Source: Flavobacteriales bacterium (lineage in GTDB: Bacteria > Bacteroidota > Bacteroidia > Flavobacteriales_G > Salibacteraceae). Taken from it: DNA of 50,708 nt. Location of the stretch: contig JAGQYO010000022.1 in NCBI GenBank assembly GCA_020435995.1, forward strand, positions 1 through 50,708, given 5' to 3'. The stretch's first letter is position 1. The number at the start of each line of letters is the position of its first letter. The notes under the pieces were generated by a model. The model made no database searches. It was not told the origin of the DNA and saw only the letters and a list, made by a program, of their open reading frames with translations. Positions 42,990 to 50,708 of this stretch are shown piece after piece. The translations under genes and the position numbers were made by a program.

Positions 42990-44405
42990 TTAAAGTTTCG
43001 ATTGTAGCCCAAGTTCTAGTCCCTTTTTAATCATAAATGACTTGGCAGCTTCATATTCATTAGCAATTTCCCCGTCTAAAATAGCTTCTTTTATGGCCGA
43101 TTTGATAAGCCCAACTTCCTTACAAGGTTTTAAGTCGAAGGTAGAAATGATTTCCTCTCCAGAAATAGGTGGTTGAAAATTCCGAATTCTGTCTTTTTCT
43201 TCGAGCTCCACCAGCTTTTTTCTAACTATTTTAAAATTAGATAGGTATTTCTTTTTCTTAAATGCGTTTTTGGTCGTGATATCAGCCTCTACCAACATCA
43301 TGAGGTCATCGATGTCATCGCCAGCATCAAATAGCAGCCGTCGAATGGCGCTATCAGAAACATCCTCCTTGGTTAAAGCTGCGGGTCTTGAACTCAACAT
43401 AACCATTTTTTGAACATATTTCATCTTGTCATTGAGGGGCAGCTTAAGCCGTTTGAACAACGTCGGAACCATTTTCGACCCTTTGAATTCATGGCCGTGA
43501 AATGTCCAGCCAACCTGTTTGTCAAATCGTTTTGAAGCAGGTTTTCCGATATCGTGTAACAGGGCAGCCCAGCGCAACCACAAGTTTTTGGAATGCTTCG
43601 AGAGGTTGTCTACAACTTCTATGGTGTGGTAAAAATTGTCTTTATGACTTTGGCCTTCAACTTCTTCAACTCCTTGTAAATCGCTTATCTCTGGTAAAAG
43701 AATTTGAAGTAACTCTGTTTTGTACAACAAATCAAAGCCAACGGAAGGTTTTTCACAGGCCAGAATTTTATTTAGCTCTTCGGTAACACGCTCCTTGCTA
43801 ATAATCTCAATTCGCTTTTTGTTTTTCTTGATGGCTTCTAAAGAATTAGTTTCAATCTTAAAATTAAGTTGGCTCGCAAATCGAATGGCTCTTAACATCC
43901 TCAGAGGGTCGTCAGAATAGGTTACATCTGGCTCCAAGGGAGTTTTAAGAATTTTTGCTTCCAGATCACTAAGGCCGTTAAACGGATCAATTAAATCTCC
44001 CCAATTCCATTTGTTCAATGAAATTGACATGGCATTAATTGTAAAATCTCTTCTGTTTTGGTCATCTTCAATGGTGCCGTCCTCTACAATTGGCTTGCGA
44101 CTTTCTCTTCGGTACGATTCCTTGCGGGCGCCTACAAATTCAAATTCCAATCCCTTGGTTTTGATCATTGCCGTTCCAAAATTCTTGAATACACTCAGGT
44201 ATTTTTTCTTGCCCAAAGCTGTGGCTACCTTGGTTGCCAAATCAATTCCATTGCCCAGCACCACAAAATCTATGTCCTTGATTGGGCGCTCTAGAATAAC
44301 ATCGCGTACAAAACCACCCACGGCATATACTTCCATTTGCTCCTTGTCTGCAATCTCGGATATTGTTTTGAATATGGGAAGACTAAGCTTTTGGGATAAA
44401 TTCAT
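42990..44405 (-). CDS. cca: CCA-adding/poly(A) polymerase family enzyme with HD domain
   Basis: A 471-residue nucleotidyltransferase of class II. The head domain has [20 protein letters not shown] with the catalytic DxD in KDIDFVVLG, then [12 protein letters not shown] and [18 protein letters not shown], the tRNA/nucleotide-binding segments. [11 protein letters not shown] forms the body, and [14 protein letters not shown] is an HD phosphohydrolase motif. In Bacteroidota this single protein is generally the CCA tRNA nucleotidyltransferase; a poly(A) polymerase role cannot be excluded by sequence alone. It follows tsaC by 3 bases. Confidence 0.92.
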   Translation of the reverse strand: MNLSQKLSLPIFKTISEIADKEQMEVYAVGGFVRDVILERPIKDIDFVVLGNGIDLATKVATALGKKKYLSVFKNFGTAMIKTKGLEFEFVGARKESYRRESRKPIVEDGTIEDDQNRRDFTINAMSISLNKWNWGDLIDPFNGLSDLEAKILKTPLEPDVTYSDDPLRMLRAIRFASQLNFKIETNSLEAIKKNKKRIEIISKERVTEELNKILACEKPSVGFDLLYKTELLQILLPEISDLQGVEEVEGQSHKDNFYHTIEVVDNLSKHSKNLWLRWAALLHDIGKPASKRFDKQVGWTFHGHEFKGSKMVPTLFKRLKLPLNDKMKYVQKMVMLSSRPAALTKEDVSDSAIRRLLFDAGDDIDDLMMLVEADITTKNAFKKKKYLSNFKIVRKKLVELEEKDRIRNFQPPISGEEIISTFDLKPCKEVGLIKSAIKEAILDGEIANEYEAAKSFMIKKGLELGLQSKL

Positions 44406-44408
44406 GAA

Positions 44409-44972
44409 TTATGCTCTCAGAATTTGAACTTCACCTTTCAACCCGATTTTAAGAATAGATGACGGTTTTTTTGTTCCTAAATCTGGGAATAGCACCGTAT
44501 AGTCTACTTTTTCTTTAATCAAAGGGTTAATATCGGAGAACGAATTTGGTGATTTATCTCCACTGATGTTTGCTGAAGTTGACACAATTGGCCGCCCAAA
44601 GTTGTTTATCATTTTGTGCAAGGCACCAGTTTTTATCATTCGCACCGCCACGCTTCCATCTTCCGCACATACATTTTTGGCTACCCAATTGGCATTGGGT
44701 AAAACCAAGGTTAATGGCTCAGTTGCGGTATCAAATAAGTCCCAAGCTACTGCCGGAACAGTTGGAATTACACGATTTAGCATGGCGTCGTTTGCAACTA
44801 GAATCACCATGCTCTTTGAATCGGTACGTCGTTTAATGTCAAATACCCTTTGAATGGACTCTGGTCGTGTCGCATCACATCCAATTCCCCATATCGTGTC
44901 GGTGGGGTATAAAATTATCCGACCTTCTTTAAGGTGAGAAACAGCCTCCAGAGATATTTCTAGCTCATTCAT
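44409..44972 (-). CDS. tsaC: L-threonylcarbamoyladenylate synthase (Sua5/YrdC/TsaC)
   Basis: A 187-residue cytoplasmic enzyme making threonylcarbamoyl-AMP for the t6A37 modification of tRNA. YPTDTIWGIGCDATRPESIQ near 22-41, KRRTDSKSMVILVAN, EPLTLVLPNANWVA, GSVAVRMIKTGALH and PIVSTSANISGDKSPNSF are the family motifs. It lacks the extra C-terminal Sua5 domain, so it is the short TsaC form. Its ATG overlaps the stop of the GT4 gene (ATGA), giving coupled translation. Confidence 0.95.
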   Translation of the reverse strand: MNELEISLEAVSHLKEGRIILYPTDTIWGIGCDATRPESIQRVFDIKRRTDSKSMVILVANDAMLNRVIPTVPAVAWDLFDTATEPLTLVLPNANWVAKNVCAEDGSVAVRMIKTGALHKMINNFGRPIVSTSANISGDKSPNSFSDINPLIKEKVDYTVLFPDLGTKKPSSILKIGLKGEVQILRA

Positions 44973-46081
44973 TTTATCGACTTGTATACGTTCATTAAAT
45001 CGGTGGCAAGTTTAGTTTCTTTGAATTGAAGAAGGTGTTTTGCTCCTGACTCTTTTAATCTTGATTGAATTTCTGAAGAATCGATAACAGATTTAATTGC
45101 GCCGCCTAATTCTTCAATGTTATTAGAATCGACATACAAAGCGCCATCACCACCAGCCTCAACGAAACACCCATCTTGGGTTGTTACTACAGGTGTGCCG
45201 CAGGCAATGGACTCTAAAACTGGGATGCCAAATCCTTCAAAAACAGAAGGGTAAACACTTAAAGTAGCCATTTGGTAAACAGCTTTAAGTTCCTGATTAT
45301 TAATATTGTGTAAAAAGTATATTTTAGATTTTAAATCGGGGTTATTATGAATGTAATTCATTAATTCTCCTACATACTTGGTCGACTTTCCAATTACAAT
45401 TAAGGGACAATTAACCTTCATGGCTTCCATTGCTTGTAAGATTTGAAGCGCATTTTTTCGCTTTTCGATAGTCCCTACGCAGACCATAAATTGCTCGGGC
45501 AACTTATATTTTTTCAGCACTGAATTTTGAAAAGACCTGTCGACCTTGGTATTGAAAATGGGATCGCAACCTTGATAAACCACCTCAATTTTGTCGGCTT
45601 CCACATCTAAATAATCTATGATATCTGCCTTAGTTGTTTCACTTATAGCAACTATTTTATCTGCAGTTTGGGCTGCGTGTTTAAACTTCTTCGTGTAAAT
45701 GATGCGGTCGGCTGGTTTGTACAAATCAGGAAGTCTCAAAAAAATAAGATCGTGAATGGTGACGACCTTACCCACAGCGCTTTTTTTAATTCCGTAGGGC
45801 AACTCGTTGCTCAATCCGTGATAGATATCGAGTCCGTGTTTTTTTGCTTTACTCGCTCCACCAAATGTGCGCCAATAAGACGCCAGTATGCCATTTTTGG
45901 GGTTTACTTCAGAGATGTGTTCGCCTTCGGGAGGGCTCCATAAATTTGAAGATTTTGGGTTAAAAAGAACATACTGATGCTCGGGGTGATGTTGTGCCAA
46001 TATGCGCACAACAAATCGGCTGTAGTTGCCTAAGCCGCTGGCATTGTGAAATGCTCTTTTTGCATCAAATCCAATTATCAC
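44969..46081 (-). CDS. Family 4 glycosyltransferase (GT-B)
   Basis: A 370-residue cytoplasmic or membrane-associated glycosyltransferase. The N-terminal Rossmann half starts MIIGFDAKRAFHNASGLGNY and includes KVVTIHDLIFLRLPDLYKP. The C-terminal half has FMVCVGTIEKRKNALQIL and the donor-binding ATLSVYPSVFEGFGIPVLES with the E-x7-E pattern of GT4, then ACGTPVVTTQDG. It probably adds mannose- or glucose-type sugars to a surface glycan; donor and acceptor are not readable. Start GTG at 46081; it lies 33 bases after dapD and overlaps tsaC by 4 bases. Confidence 0.92.
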   Translation of the reverse strand: MIIGFDAKRAFHNASGLGNYSRFVVRILAQHHPEHQYVLFNPKSSNLWSPPEGEHISEVNPKNGILASYWRTFGGASKAKKHGLDIYHGLSNELPYGIKKSAVGKVVTIHDLIFLRLPDLYKPADRIIYTKKFKHAAQTADKIVAISETTKADIIDYLDVEADKIEVVYQGCDPIFNTKVDRSFQNSVLKKYKLPEQFMVCVGTIEKRKNALQILQAMEAMKVNCPLIVIGKSTKYVGELMNYIHNNPDLKSKIYFLHNINNQELKAVYQMATLSVYPSVFEGFGIPVLESIACGTPVVTTQDGCFVEAGGDGALYVDSNNIEELGGAIKSVIDSSEIQSRLKESGAKHLLQFKETKLATDLMNVYKSIK

Positions 46082-46114
46082 CTTGCAATTTTTTTATCTG
46101 ATCGAGAAGCGCAT

Positions 46115-46921
46115 TTATACCGCTACATTGTATTCCCTTAGCGCGTCGTTCAAAGATGTCTTTTTATCGGTGCTTTCTTTTCTTGTGCCAATAATAAGCG
46201 CACAGGGTACTTGATAAGTGCCAGCTGCAAACTGTTTGGGTATCGTACCTGGAATTACAACCGATCTTGCGGGCACAATTCCTCTATATTCTTTAGGCTC
46301 GGCACCCGTTACGTCTATTATTTTGGTACTTCCTGTAAGCACTACATTGGCTCCTAAAACTGCTTCGGTTTCTACTTTTACGCCTTCAACTACAATGCAG
46401 CGCGACCCAATGAAGGCACCATCTTCGATAACGACCGGAGAAGCTTGTAAAGGTTCTAATACACCGCCAATGCCAACTCCGCCACTCAAATGAACATTTT
46501 TCCCAATTTGAGCACATGAGCCTACCGTTGCCCAGGTATCCACCATAGTTCCAGAATCTACATAAGCACCGATATTTACATAAGAAGGCATCATAATTAC
46601 ATCTCTTGCCACAAACGAACCATAGCGAGCAATGGCATGAGGAACCACACGGATACCTTTTTCCTTATAACCTGTTTTTAATGCAATTTTATCGTGAAAT
46701 TCAAATGGCCCCACTTCAATGGTCGCCATTTTTTGAATGGGAAAATACATGACCACGGCTTTTTTTACCCATTCGTTTACCTGCCAAGTTCCATTTATTT
46801 TTTCTGCGCATCTGAGCCTTCCATTGTCAATTTCTTCAATTACAGCTCTTATTGTTTTTTGGACTGATTCGTCATTAAGCAAATCTCGTTGGTTCCAAGC
46901 TTTTTCGATGATATCACGCAT
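46115..46921 (-). CDS. dapD: Tetrahydrodipicolinate N-succinyltransferase
   Basis: Enzyme of the succinylase branch of lysine and meso-diaminopimelate synthesis, transferring succinyl from CoA to tetrahydrodipicolinate. 268 residues, close to the 274 of E. coli. An N-terminal helical domain (IEKAWNQRDLLNDESVQKTI) precedes a left-handed beta-helix of hexapeptide repeats: GTMVDTWATVGSCAQIGKNV, HLSGGVGIGGVLEPLQASPV, and GSRCIVVEGVKVETEAVLGA. It heads the minus-strand run down to the S4 gene and has its own near-leaderless promoter. It shares the 85-base divergent region with ruvX. Confidence 0.97.
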   Translation of the reverse strand: MRDIIEKAWNQRDLLNDESVQKTIRAVIEEIDNGRLRCAEKINGTWQVNEWVKKAVVMYFPIQKMATIEVGPFEFHDKIALKTGYKEKGIRVVPHAIARYGSFVARDVIMMPSYVNIGAYVDSGTMVDTWATVGSCAQIGKNVHLSGGVGIGGVLEPLQASPVVIEDGAFIGSRCIVVEGVKVETEAVLGANVVLTGSTKIIDVTGAEPKEYRGIVPARSVVIPGTIPKQFAAGTYQVPCALIIGTRKESTDKKTSLNDALREYNVAV

Positions 46922-46935
46922 TTTCTAAGTTTTTG

Positions 46936-46943
46936 CAAATGTA
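46936..46943 (-). promoter_or_regulatory. Bacteroidota -7 element of dapD
   Basis: Minus-strand TACATTTG, a perfect TAnnTTTG, 14 bases from the dapD ATG at 46921, so the leader would be short. The -33 region (TTTT about 18 bases upstream) is weak. Confidence 0.45.
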
Positions 46944-46985
46944 GCCACCTCGCCAAATAATAAAATCGTTGTATTGCTATCATTT

Positions 46986-46993
46986 TACCTTTG
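46986..46993 (+). promoter_or_regulatory. Bacteroidota -7 element of ruvX
   Basis: TACCTTTG, a perfect TAnnTTTG, 13 bases before the ATG at 47007 and downstream of the alternative in-frame ATG at 46974. It supports the shorter start. The -33 element is not clear. Confidence 0.45.
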
Positions 46994-47006
46994 CCAAAGT
47001 TTTATT

Positions 47007-47426
47007 ATGGCGCGAATATTAGCAATTGATTACGGTGAGAAACGAACCGGACTGGCCGTTACCGATGTTTTACAGATCATTTCGAATGGACTTGAAACGG
47101 TAGAAACCTCCGATTTGATGGATTTTTTAAAATCGTATCTTGCCCAGGAAGAGGTGGAAGCCGTGGTTATTGGCTTGCCTACTGGCCTTAATAATGAGCT
47201 ATCCGCCGTTGAATCATCCATTCAAATCTTTATTAATAAATTTAAAGCTAGATATCCGAAAATACCCGTTATTCGCGAAGATGAACGATTTACATCGAGT
47301 ATTGCCGCGGCAAGTATGATAGCCGGAGGGGTTAAAAAATCAAAACGTAGAAACAAAGGACTTTTGGATAAGATAAGCGCTACCTTAATTTTGCAAAGCT
47401 ACTTAGAGCGAAAACAAAGACTATGA
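47007..47426 (+). CDS. ruvX: Putative pre-16S rRNA nuclease (YqgF/RuvX)
   Basis: A 139-residue RNase H-fold nuclease involved in 16S rRNA 5' maturation, also annotated as a Holliday-junction resolvase. The catalytic Asp in ARILAIDYGEKRTGLAVTD, then VVIGLPTGLNNELSAVE, VIREDERFTSSIAA and the late DKISATLILQSYL are typical. The ATG at 47007 is chosen over 46974 since it starts at the conserved MARILAIDYG and follows the -7 element. It overlaps def by 4 bases. Confidence 0.95.
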   Translation: MARILAIDYGEKRTGLAVTDVLQIISNGLETVETSDLMDFLKSYLAQEEVEAVVIGLPTGLNNELSAVESSIQIFINKFKARYPKIPVIREDERFTSSIAAASMIAGGVKKSKRRNKGLLDKISATLILQSYLERKQRL

Positions 47427-48019
47427 TTTTACCCATTTATGCCTTTGGGCATCCTGTTCTTCGAAAGGAATGTGACGAGATAGAAAGCCAATACAAAGAC
47501 CTAAGCAAGTTGATAAAAGACATGTATGAGACCATGTATTCGGCTAGTGGTGTTGGGTTGGCGGCGCCTCAAGTAGGTCTTAGCATTCGCTTGTTTATTA
47601 CCGATGCCACACAATACGCTTTAGACTTCAAAGATTCGAAAGATCCTGAAGAGCAAAGGGAGTATGAGAACCTAAAGAATTTTAAGAAGGTATTTATCAA
47701 CCCGATTATAATTGAGGAAACAGGTGATGAGTGGGGTTTTGAAGAAGGATGTTTGAGTATTCCGGATATTAGAGCCGAAGTAAACCGTCAAGAAAGGGTG
47801 GTGATTGAATACTACGACGAAAATTGGGAGCTTAAGGAGGAAACTTATGATGGATTTGCGGCAAGGGTTATCCAACACGAATATGATCACATTGAAGGAG
47901 TGTTGTTTACAGATTTGGTAAACCCAGTAAGGAAAAGGTTAATACAAAACCGCCTCAAACGCATTAAGGAAGGAAATATCGAAACTCGGTATAAAATGAA
48001 ATTTTTAAAACAGAGATGA
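47423..48019 (+). CDS. def: Peptide deformylase
   Basis: Cytoplasmic metalloenzyme that removes the N-formyl group from new proteins. 198 residues. The three motifs are GVGLAAPQVG, EEGCLSIP and QHEYDHIEG; the Cys of motif 2 and both His of motif 3 bind the metal. An insertion of about 15 residues between motifs 1 and 2 (LDFKDSKDPEEQREYENLKN) resembles other Bacteroidota deformylases. Overlaps ruvX and the following lipoprotein gene by 4 bases each, so the three are one translationally coupled operon. Confidence 0.98.
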   Translation: MILPIYAFGHPVLRKECDEIESQYKDLSKLIKDMYETMYSASGVGLAAPQVGLSIRLFITDATQYALDFKDSKDPEEQREYENLKNFKKVFINPIIIEETGDEWGFEEGCLSIPDIRAEVNRQERVVIEYYDENWELKEETYDGFAARVIQHEYDHIEGVLFTDLVNPVRKRLIQNRLKRIKEGNIETRYKMKFLKQR

Positions 48020-48588
48020 AAAAAATAATGCTAATAGCGCTTGCTGGGATTTTATTTTCCTGTGGTTCAAACAATTCGAACGACGCCGAAAAATTAAAAA
48101 AAGAGGCCGTAGAAGGTATCGAGAAACTGGAGGCGGAATTGAAATCTTCTGTTGAACTTTCACCCAACCTGAAGAAGGCAAATAAACTCATTGAGATGTA
48201 CGTTACCTTCGTCAACAACAACCCCAATGACGACCATTGTGGGGAGTTTATTTTTAAGGCAGGCGAAGTTTCAATGGGAACCGAACAATATAAAAGAGCC
48301 ATTGGTTTTTTTGAGAATGTAATCACCAATTATCCGGGTTATGAAAAAATTGTGGAAGCCCATTATCTAGTGGCCTTCATCTATGATTACTACCTCGATC
48401 AAAAGGGTGTAGCTGAGGATAAATACAAGCTGGTGATTGAACGTTTCCCTCGCAATGACTTCGCAAATGAGGCTAGGGGAGCTATCAATAACTTGTATTT
48501 GAGCGACGAGGAACTGATTAAAAAATTTGAGGATCTGAACAGATCGGCTCAGGAGAAAGTAGAAGCCATGCAGGAGAAGGAATTATAA
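48016..48588 (+). CDS. TPR-containing lipoprotein
   Basis: A 190-residue lipoprotein. The signal peptide ends in the lipobox ILFSC (Cys16) followed by a Ser/Asn-rich linker. The mature part has helical repeats including YKRAIGFFENVITNYPGYEK and AEDKYKLVIERFPRNDFANE, the pattern of tetratricopeptides similar to the outer-membrane BamD/YbgF-like lipoproteins; a BamD role is not claimed because the protein is shorter. The C-terminus is a charged helix. Overlaps def by 4 bases. Probably outer-membrane attached and a partner for the OmpA-like protein encoded next. Confidence 0.88.
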   Translation: MKKIMLIALAGILFSCGSNNSNDAEKLKKEAVEGIEKLEAELKSSVELSPNLKKANKLIEMYVTFVNNNPNDDHCGEFIFKAGEVSMGTEQYKRAIGFFENVITNYPGYEKIVEAHYLVAFIYDYYLDQKGVAEDKYKLVIERFPRNDFANEARGAINNLYLSDEELIKKFEDLNRSAQEKVEAMQEKEL

Positions 48589-48694
48589 GCCCTGTTTTTT
48601 CTTTCAGTTACCTTGAGTTTATAGCGTTAAATAAAGGGCCATTTTTGAAATGGTAAGGGATTTGTGTATCATTGTTTTTCCCTCAAAGCACAAA

Positions 48695-50611
48695 ATGAAA
48701 ATACAATCTTTATTGTTCGTCTTTATTCTAGCGGCGAACCTTCTTCAAGCCCAGTATACAAGTACAAAGAAATCGGCAATTTCGAAATACCAAGGCGGCA
48801 TTCGCGCCTACCAAATGCTCGATTTTACCAATGCAATACTTTTGTTAGATGCCGCTATTGAAAAGGATGCCAATTTTATTGAACCACATTTAGTATTAGG
48901 AGATATTTATACCGAAAGAAAGGAATTCGAAAAAGCCGAAATAGCCTACAACAACGCTATTGCGATTGATCCTAGATTTAAACCACACGTTTATATGTCG
49001 ATAGCGGCTGTGGAAATGAACTTGGCCAAATACGATGAAGCTAGAGGTCATTTGGAGGCCTATGCCCGTATGGAAGACTTGCCTCCACCATTGGTAGAAA
49101 AATGGAAAAGATTGCACACCACTTGTGTTTTTGCTGCTGAGGCAATTAAAAACCCGGTTCCATTTGATCCAAAGAACATGGGGCCGAATATTAATTCACC
49201 TTTTGAGGATTACCATCCTTCGATGACTGTGGACGGGAAGATGTTTGTATTTACGGGTAAAGATATGGTGGGAAAGTCGCAAAACGGTCGCCCTGTTTTT
49301 AAGGAAGACCTGTTTTATGCTTACAGAGGAGTAGATGATAGCTGGGGTAAAGCGCGAAATTTTGGACCTCCTATTAATACCAGACCGTACAATGAGGGTG
49401 CTTCGAGTATTTCTCACGATGGTAAGTACTTGTTTTTTACCGCGTGTAACAGAGAAGATGGATTGGGATCTTGTGATTTGTATTTTACATGGAAGGAAAA
49501 CGGACAATGGGTGCAACCTCGAAATATGGGGGCCAATATCAATACAGGTGCATGGGAATCTCACCCTTGTTTGTCGCCTGATGGCAAAACCTTATACTTT
49601 GCGAGTAACCGTTCAGGAGGTAAAGGAAGCAGTGATATTTGGAAATCTGTAAAACAAGCCGATGGTACCTGGGGCAAGCCCGAAAACATGCCGTTTAATA
49701 CCAAATATTCGGATATGACGCCTTTTATTCATGCTGATGGCATTACCATGTACATATCAAGTGAAGGCTATCCGGGTATGGGAGGACACGATATTTTTAT
49801 CATTCGAAAAGAAGGAAATGGTTGGGGAAGCCCAGTGAACGTAGGATATCCTATAAATACACAATTGGATGAGCACGGTATGATTGCCGATCCGAATGGC
49901 TTACATGCTTATTATGCCTCAGAAAGAGAAGGTGGCATGGGTATGCTTGACTTATACCGCTTCGATTTGCCTCAAAATGCTCGTCCTTCTGTTGTTGGTT
50001 ATCTGCACGGAACCGTATTCGATAGCGAAACCAAAGAAAAACTCGAAGCAGAAATTGAACTTATTGATTTGGAAAATGAAGAAGTTGTGGCCAGCACCAT
50101 TTCAGATAATTCAGACGGTAGTTTTTTGGTTTCATTACCACCCGGAAAAGACTATGCGCTCAATGTTTCTAGAAAGGGCTATTTATTCTATTCGGAGAAT
50201 TTCTCCCTTAAAAAGAATGCGGGTAGCGAACCACAAAAACTCGAAGCACCACTTATTCCTATCAAGGCTGGTGCAAGTATGGTATTGAAAAATGTGTTTT
50301 TTGAAACAGGAAAATTTGAGTTGACTGCTTCGTCAAAAGCCGAACTCAACAAATTGCATACATTTTTAAAAACCAATCCAACCCTCAAAGTTGAGTTCGA
50401 CGGACATACCGACAACCAAGGTAATGAGGCGATTAACAAAACATTATCACAAAATAGGGCAGAGGCGGTTAAAAAATTCATGACAGATAAGGGCATTGAA
50501 GCAACAAGACTTACTGCAAAAGGATATGGTTCGGCCAAGCCGATTGCATCAAATGATACTGATGAAGGTCGCCAGAAAAACAGGCGTACAGAGTTTAGGA
50601 TATTGGAGTGA
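48695..50611 (+). CDS. Second PorE-like TPR/beta-propeller/OmpA protein
   Basis: A 638-residue exported protein. Signal peptide 1-20 ends NLLQAQY. TPR helices at about 30-150 (PHLVLGDIYTERKEFEKAEI, VYMSIAAVEMNLAKYDEARG), a PD40 beta-propeller at about 165-420 (MFVFTGKDMVGKS, YLFFTACNREDGLGSCDLYF, TLYFASNRSGGKGSSDIWKS, TMYISSEGYPGMGGHDIFII), a regulatory-like beta domain at about 435-510 (GYLHGTVFDSETKEKLEAEI) and a C-terminal OmpA domain (VEFDGHTDNQGNEAINKTLS, GRQKNRRTEFRILE). The same domain order as the gene at 26624-28612. The frame opens at 48650, but the ATG at 48695 begins the signal peptide. 106 bases after the TPR lipoprotein gene. The stop lies 6 bases before a tandem repeat. Confidence 0.9.
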   Translation: MKIQSLLFVFILAANLLQAQYTSTKKSAISKYQGGIRAYQMLDFTNAILLLDAAIEKDANFIEPHLVLGDIYTERKEFEKAEIAYNNAIAIDPRFKPHVYMSIAAVEMNLAKYDEARGHLEAYARMEDLPPPLVEKWKRLHTTCVFAAEAIKNPVPFDPKNMGPNINSPFEDYHPSMTVDGKMFVFTGKDMVGKSQNGRPVFKEDLFYAYRGVDDSWGKARNFGPPINTRPYNEGASSISHDGKYLFFTACNREDGLGSCDLYFTWKENGQWVQPRNMGANINTGAWESHPCLSPDGKTLYFASNRSGGKGSSDIWKSVKQADGTWGKPENMPFNTKYSDMTPFIHADGITMYISSEGYPGMGGHDIFIIRKEGNGWGSPVNVGYPINTQLDEHGMIADPNGLHAYYASEREGGMGMLDLYRFDLPQNARPSVVGYLHGTVFDSETKEKLEAEIELIDLENEEVVASTISDNSDGSFLVSLPPGKDYALNVSRKGYLFYSENFSLKKNAGSEPQKLEAPLIPIKAGASMVLKNVFFETGKFELTASSKAELNKLHTFLKTNPTLKVEFDGHTDNQGNEAINKTLSQNRAEAVKKFMTDKGIEATRLTAKGYGSAKPIASNDTDEGRQKNRRTEFRILE

Positions 50612-50617
50612 ATTTTT

Positions 50618-50708
50618 AATGTTGAATGTTGAATGTTGAATGTTGAATGTTGAATGTTGAATGTTGAATGTTGAATGTTGAATGTTGAATGTTGAATGTT
50701 GAATGTTG
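50618..50708. repeat. 13 perfect copies of a 7-bp tandem repeat
   Basis: The unit AATGTTG is repeated exactly 13 times (91 bases) without a single change and continues to the window edge, so the true number may be higher. It starts 6 bases after the stop of the PorE-like gene. No reading frame in it has a start and family match. Perfect copies point to recent slippage or to a collapsed assembly end. Confidence 0.97.

Noticed and set aside
50618-50708. CRISPR array
   Set aside because: The 7-bp unit has no spacers; it is a simple tandem repeat.

Overview
The window reads as a chromosomal fragment of a Gram-negative member of the Bacteroidota, probably a marine or aquatic flavobacterium-like lineage; genus and even order are not certain. 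Supporting evidence is AT-rich coding DNA, extracellular proteins ending in type A type IX secretion (T9SS) C-terminal domains, two TPR/beta-propeller/OmpA proteins with the layout of PorE, families largely restricted to this phylum (DUF4294, the DPP-IV type S9 peptidase, the short LemA/TPM cluster), and many starts preceded by the phylum's -7 element TAnnTTTG. No rRNA, tRNA, CRISPR array, prophage or insertion sequence was recognised by eye. The odd length and the 7-bp tandem repeat at the right end suggest a whole assembly contig.

Layout. 1-1,760: an isolated tyrosine recombinase beside the left edge, then a DksA/TraR-type zinc-finger protein. 1,770-4,480: a secreted OmpL47-like repeat protein with a strong terminator and two small genes. 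4,650-8,400: aat facing a 1001-residue TerB/ABC/ABC-2 fusion. 8,440-13,460: a tightly packed minus-strand run htpG, lemA, two TPM-domain genes, TerB-DnaJ, smpB, that is, chaperone, envelope-stress and ribosome-rescue functions. 13,640-16,150: two convergent secreted proteins of related architecture. 16,280-21,760: pepE overlapping the end of a 1590-residue protein with 21 TPR-like units. 21,900-25,010: a conserved hypothetical, an Asp-box propeller protein with a T9SS tail, and an SPFH/band-7 protein. 25,020-33,150 (minus): an MltF-like lytic transglycosylase, a tiny membrane protein, a PorE-like OmpA protein, a thioredoxin-fold protein, a POT peptide transporter and DPP-IV. 33,330-35,620: glycosyltransferase plus O-antigen-ligase-like pair. 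36,470-39,360: biotin carboxylase, Bax-inhibitor-1 family protein, DUF4294. 39,360-46,920 (minus): S4 protein, TerB, miaA, pRiA4b-ORF3-like, outer-membrane barrel, CCA-adding-type enzyme, tsaC-like, GT4, dapD. 47,000-50,611 (plus): ruvX, def, a TPR lipoprotein and a second PorE-like protein, followed by 13 copies of AATGTTG.

Themes. Many genes concern the envelope and protein export or turnover: T9SS cargo, OmpA/TPR proteins, lytic transglycosylase, and a peptide route made up of secreted DPP-IV, POT importer and cytoplasmic PepE. A second set handles tRNA and translation quality control (aat, smpB, miaA, cca, tsaC, def). The window is mostly ordinary core genome. The least explained items are the 21-unit TPR protein, the TerB-ABC fusion (with three TerB-type genes in one window), the paired PorE-like proteins, and the two window edges.
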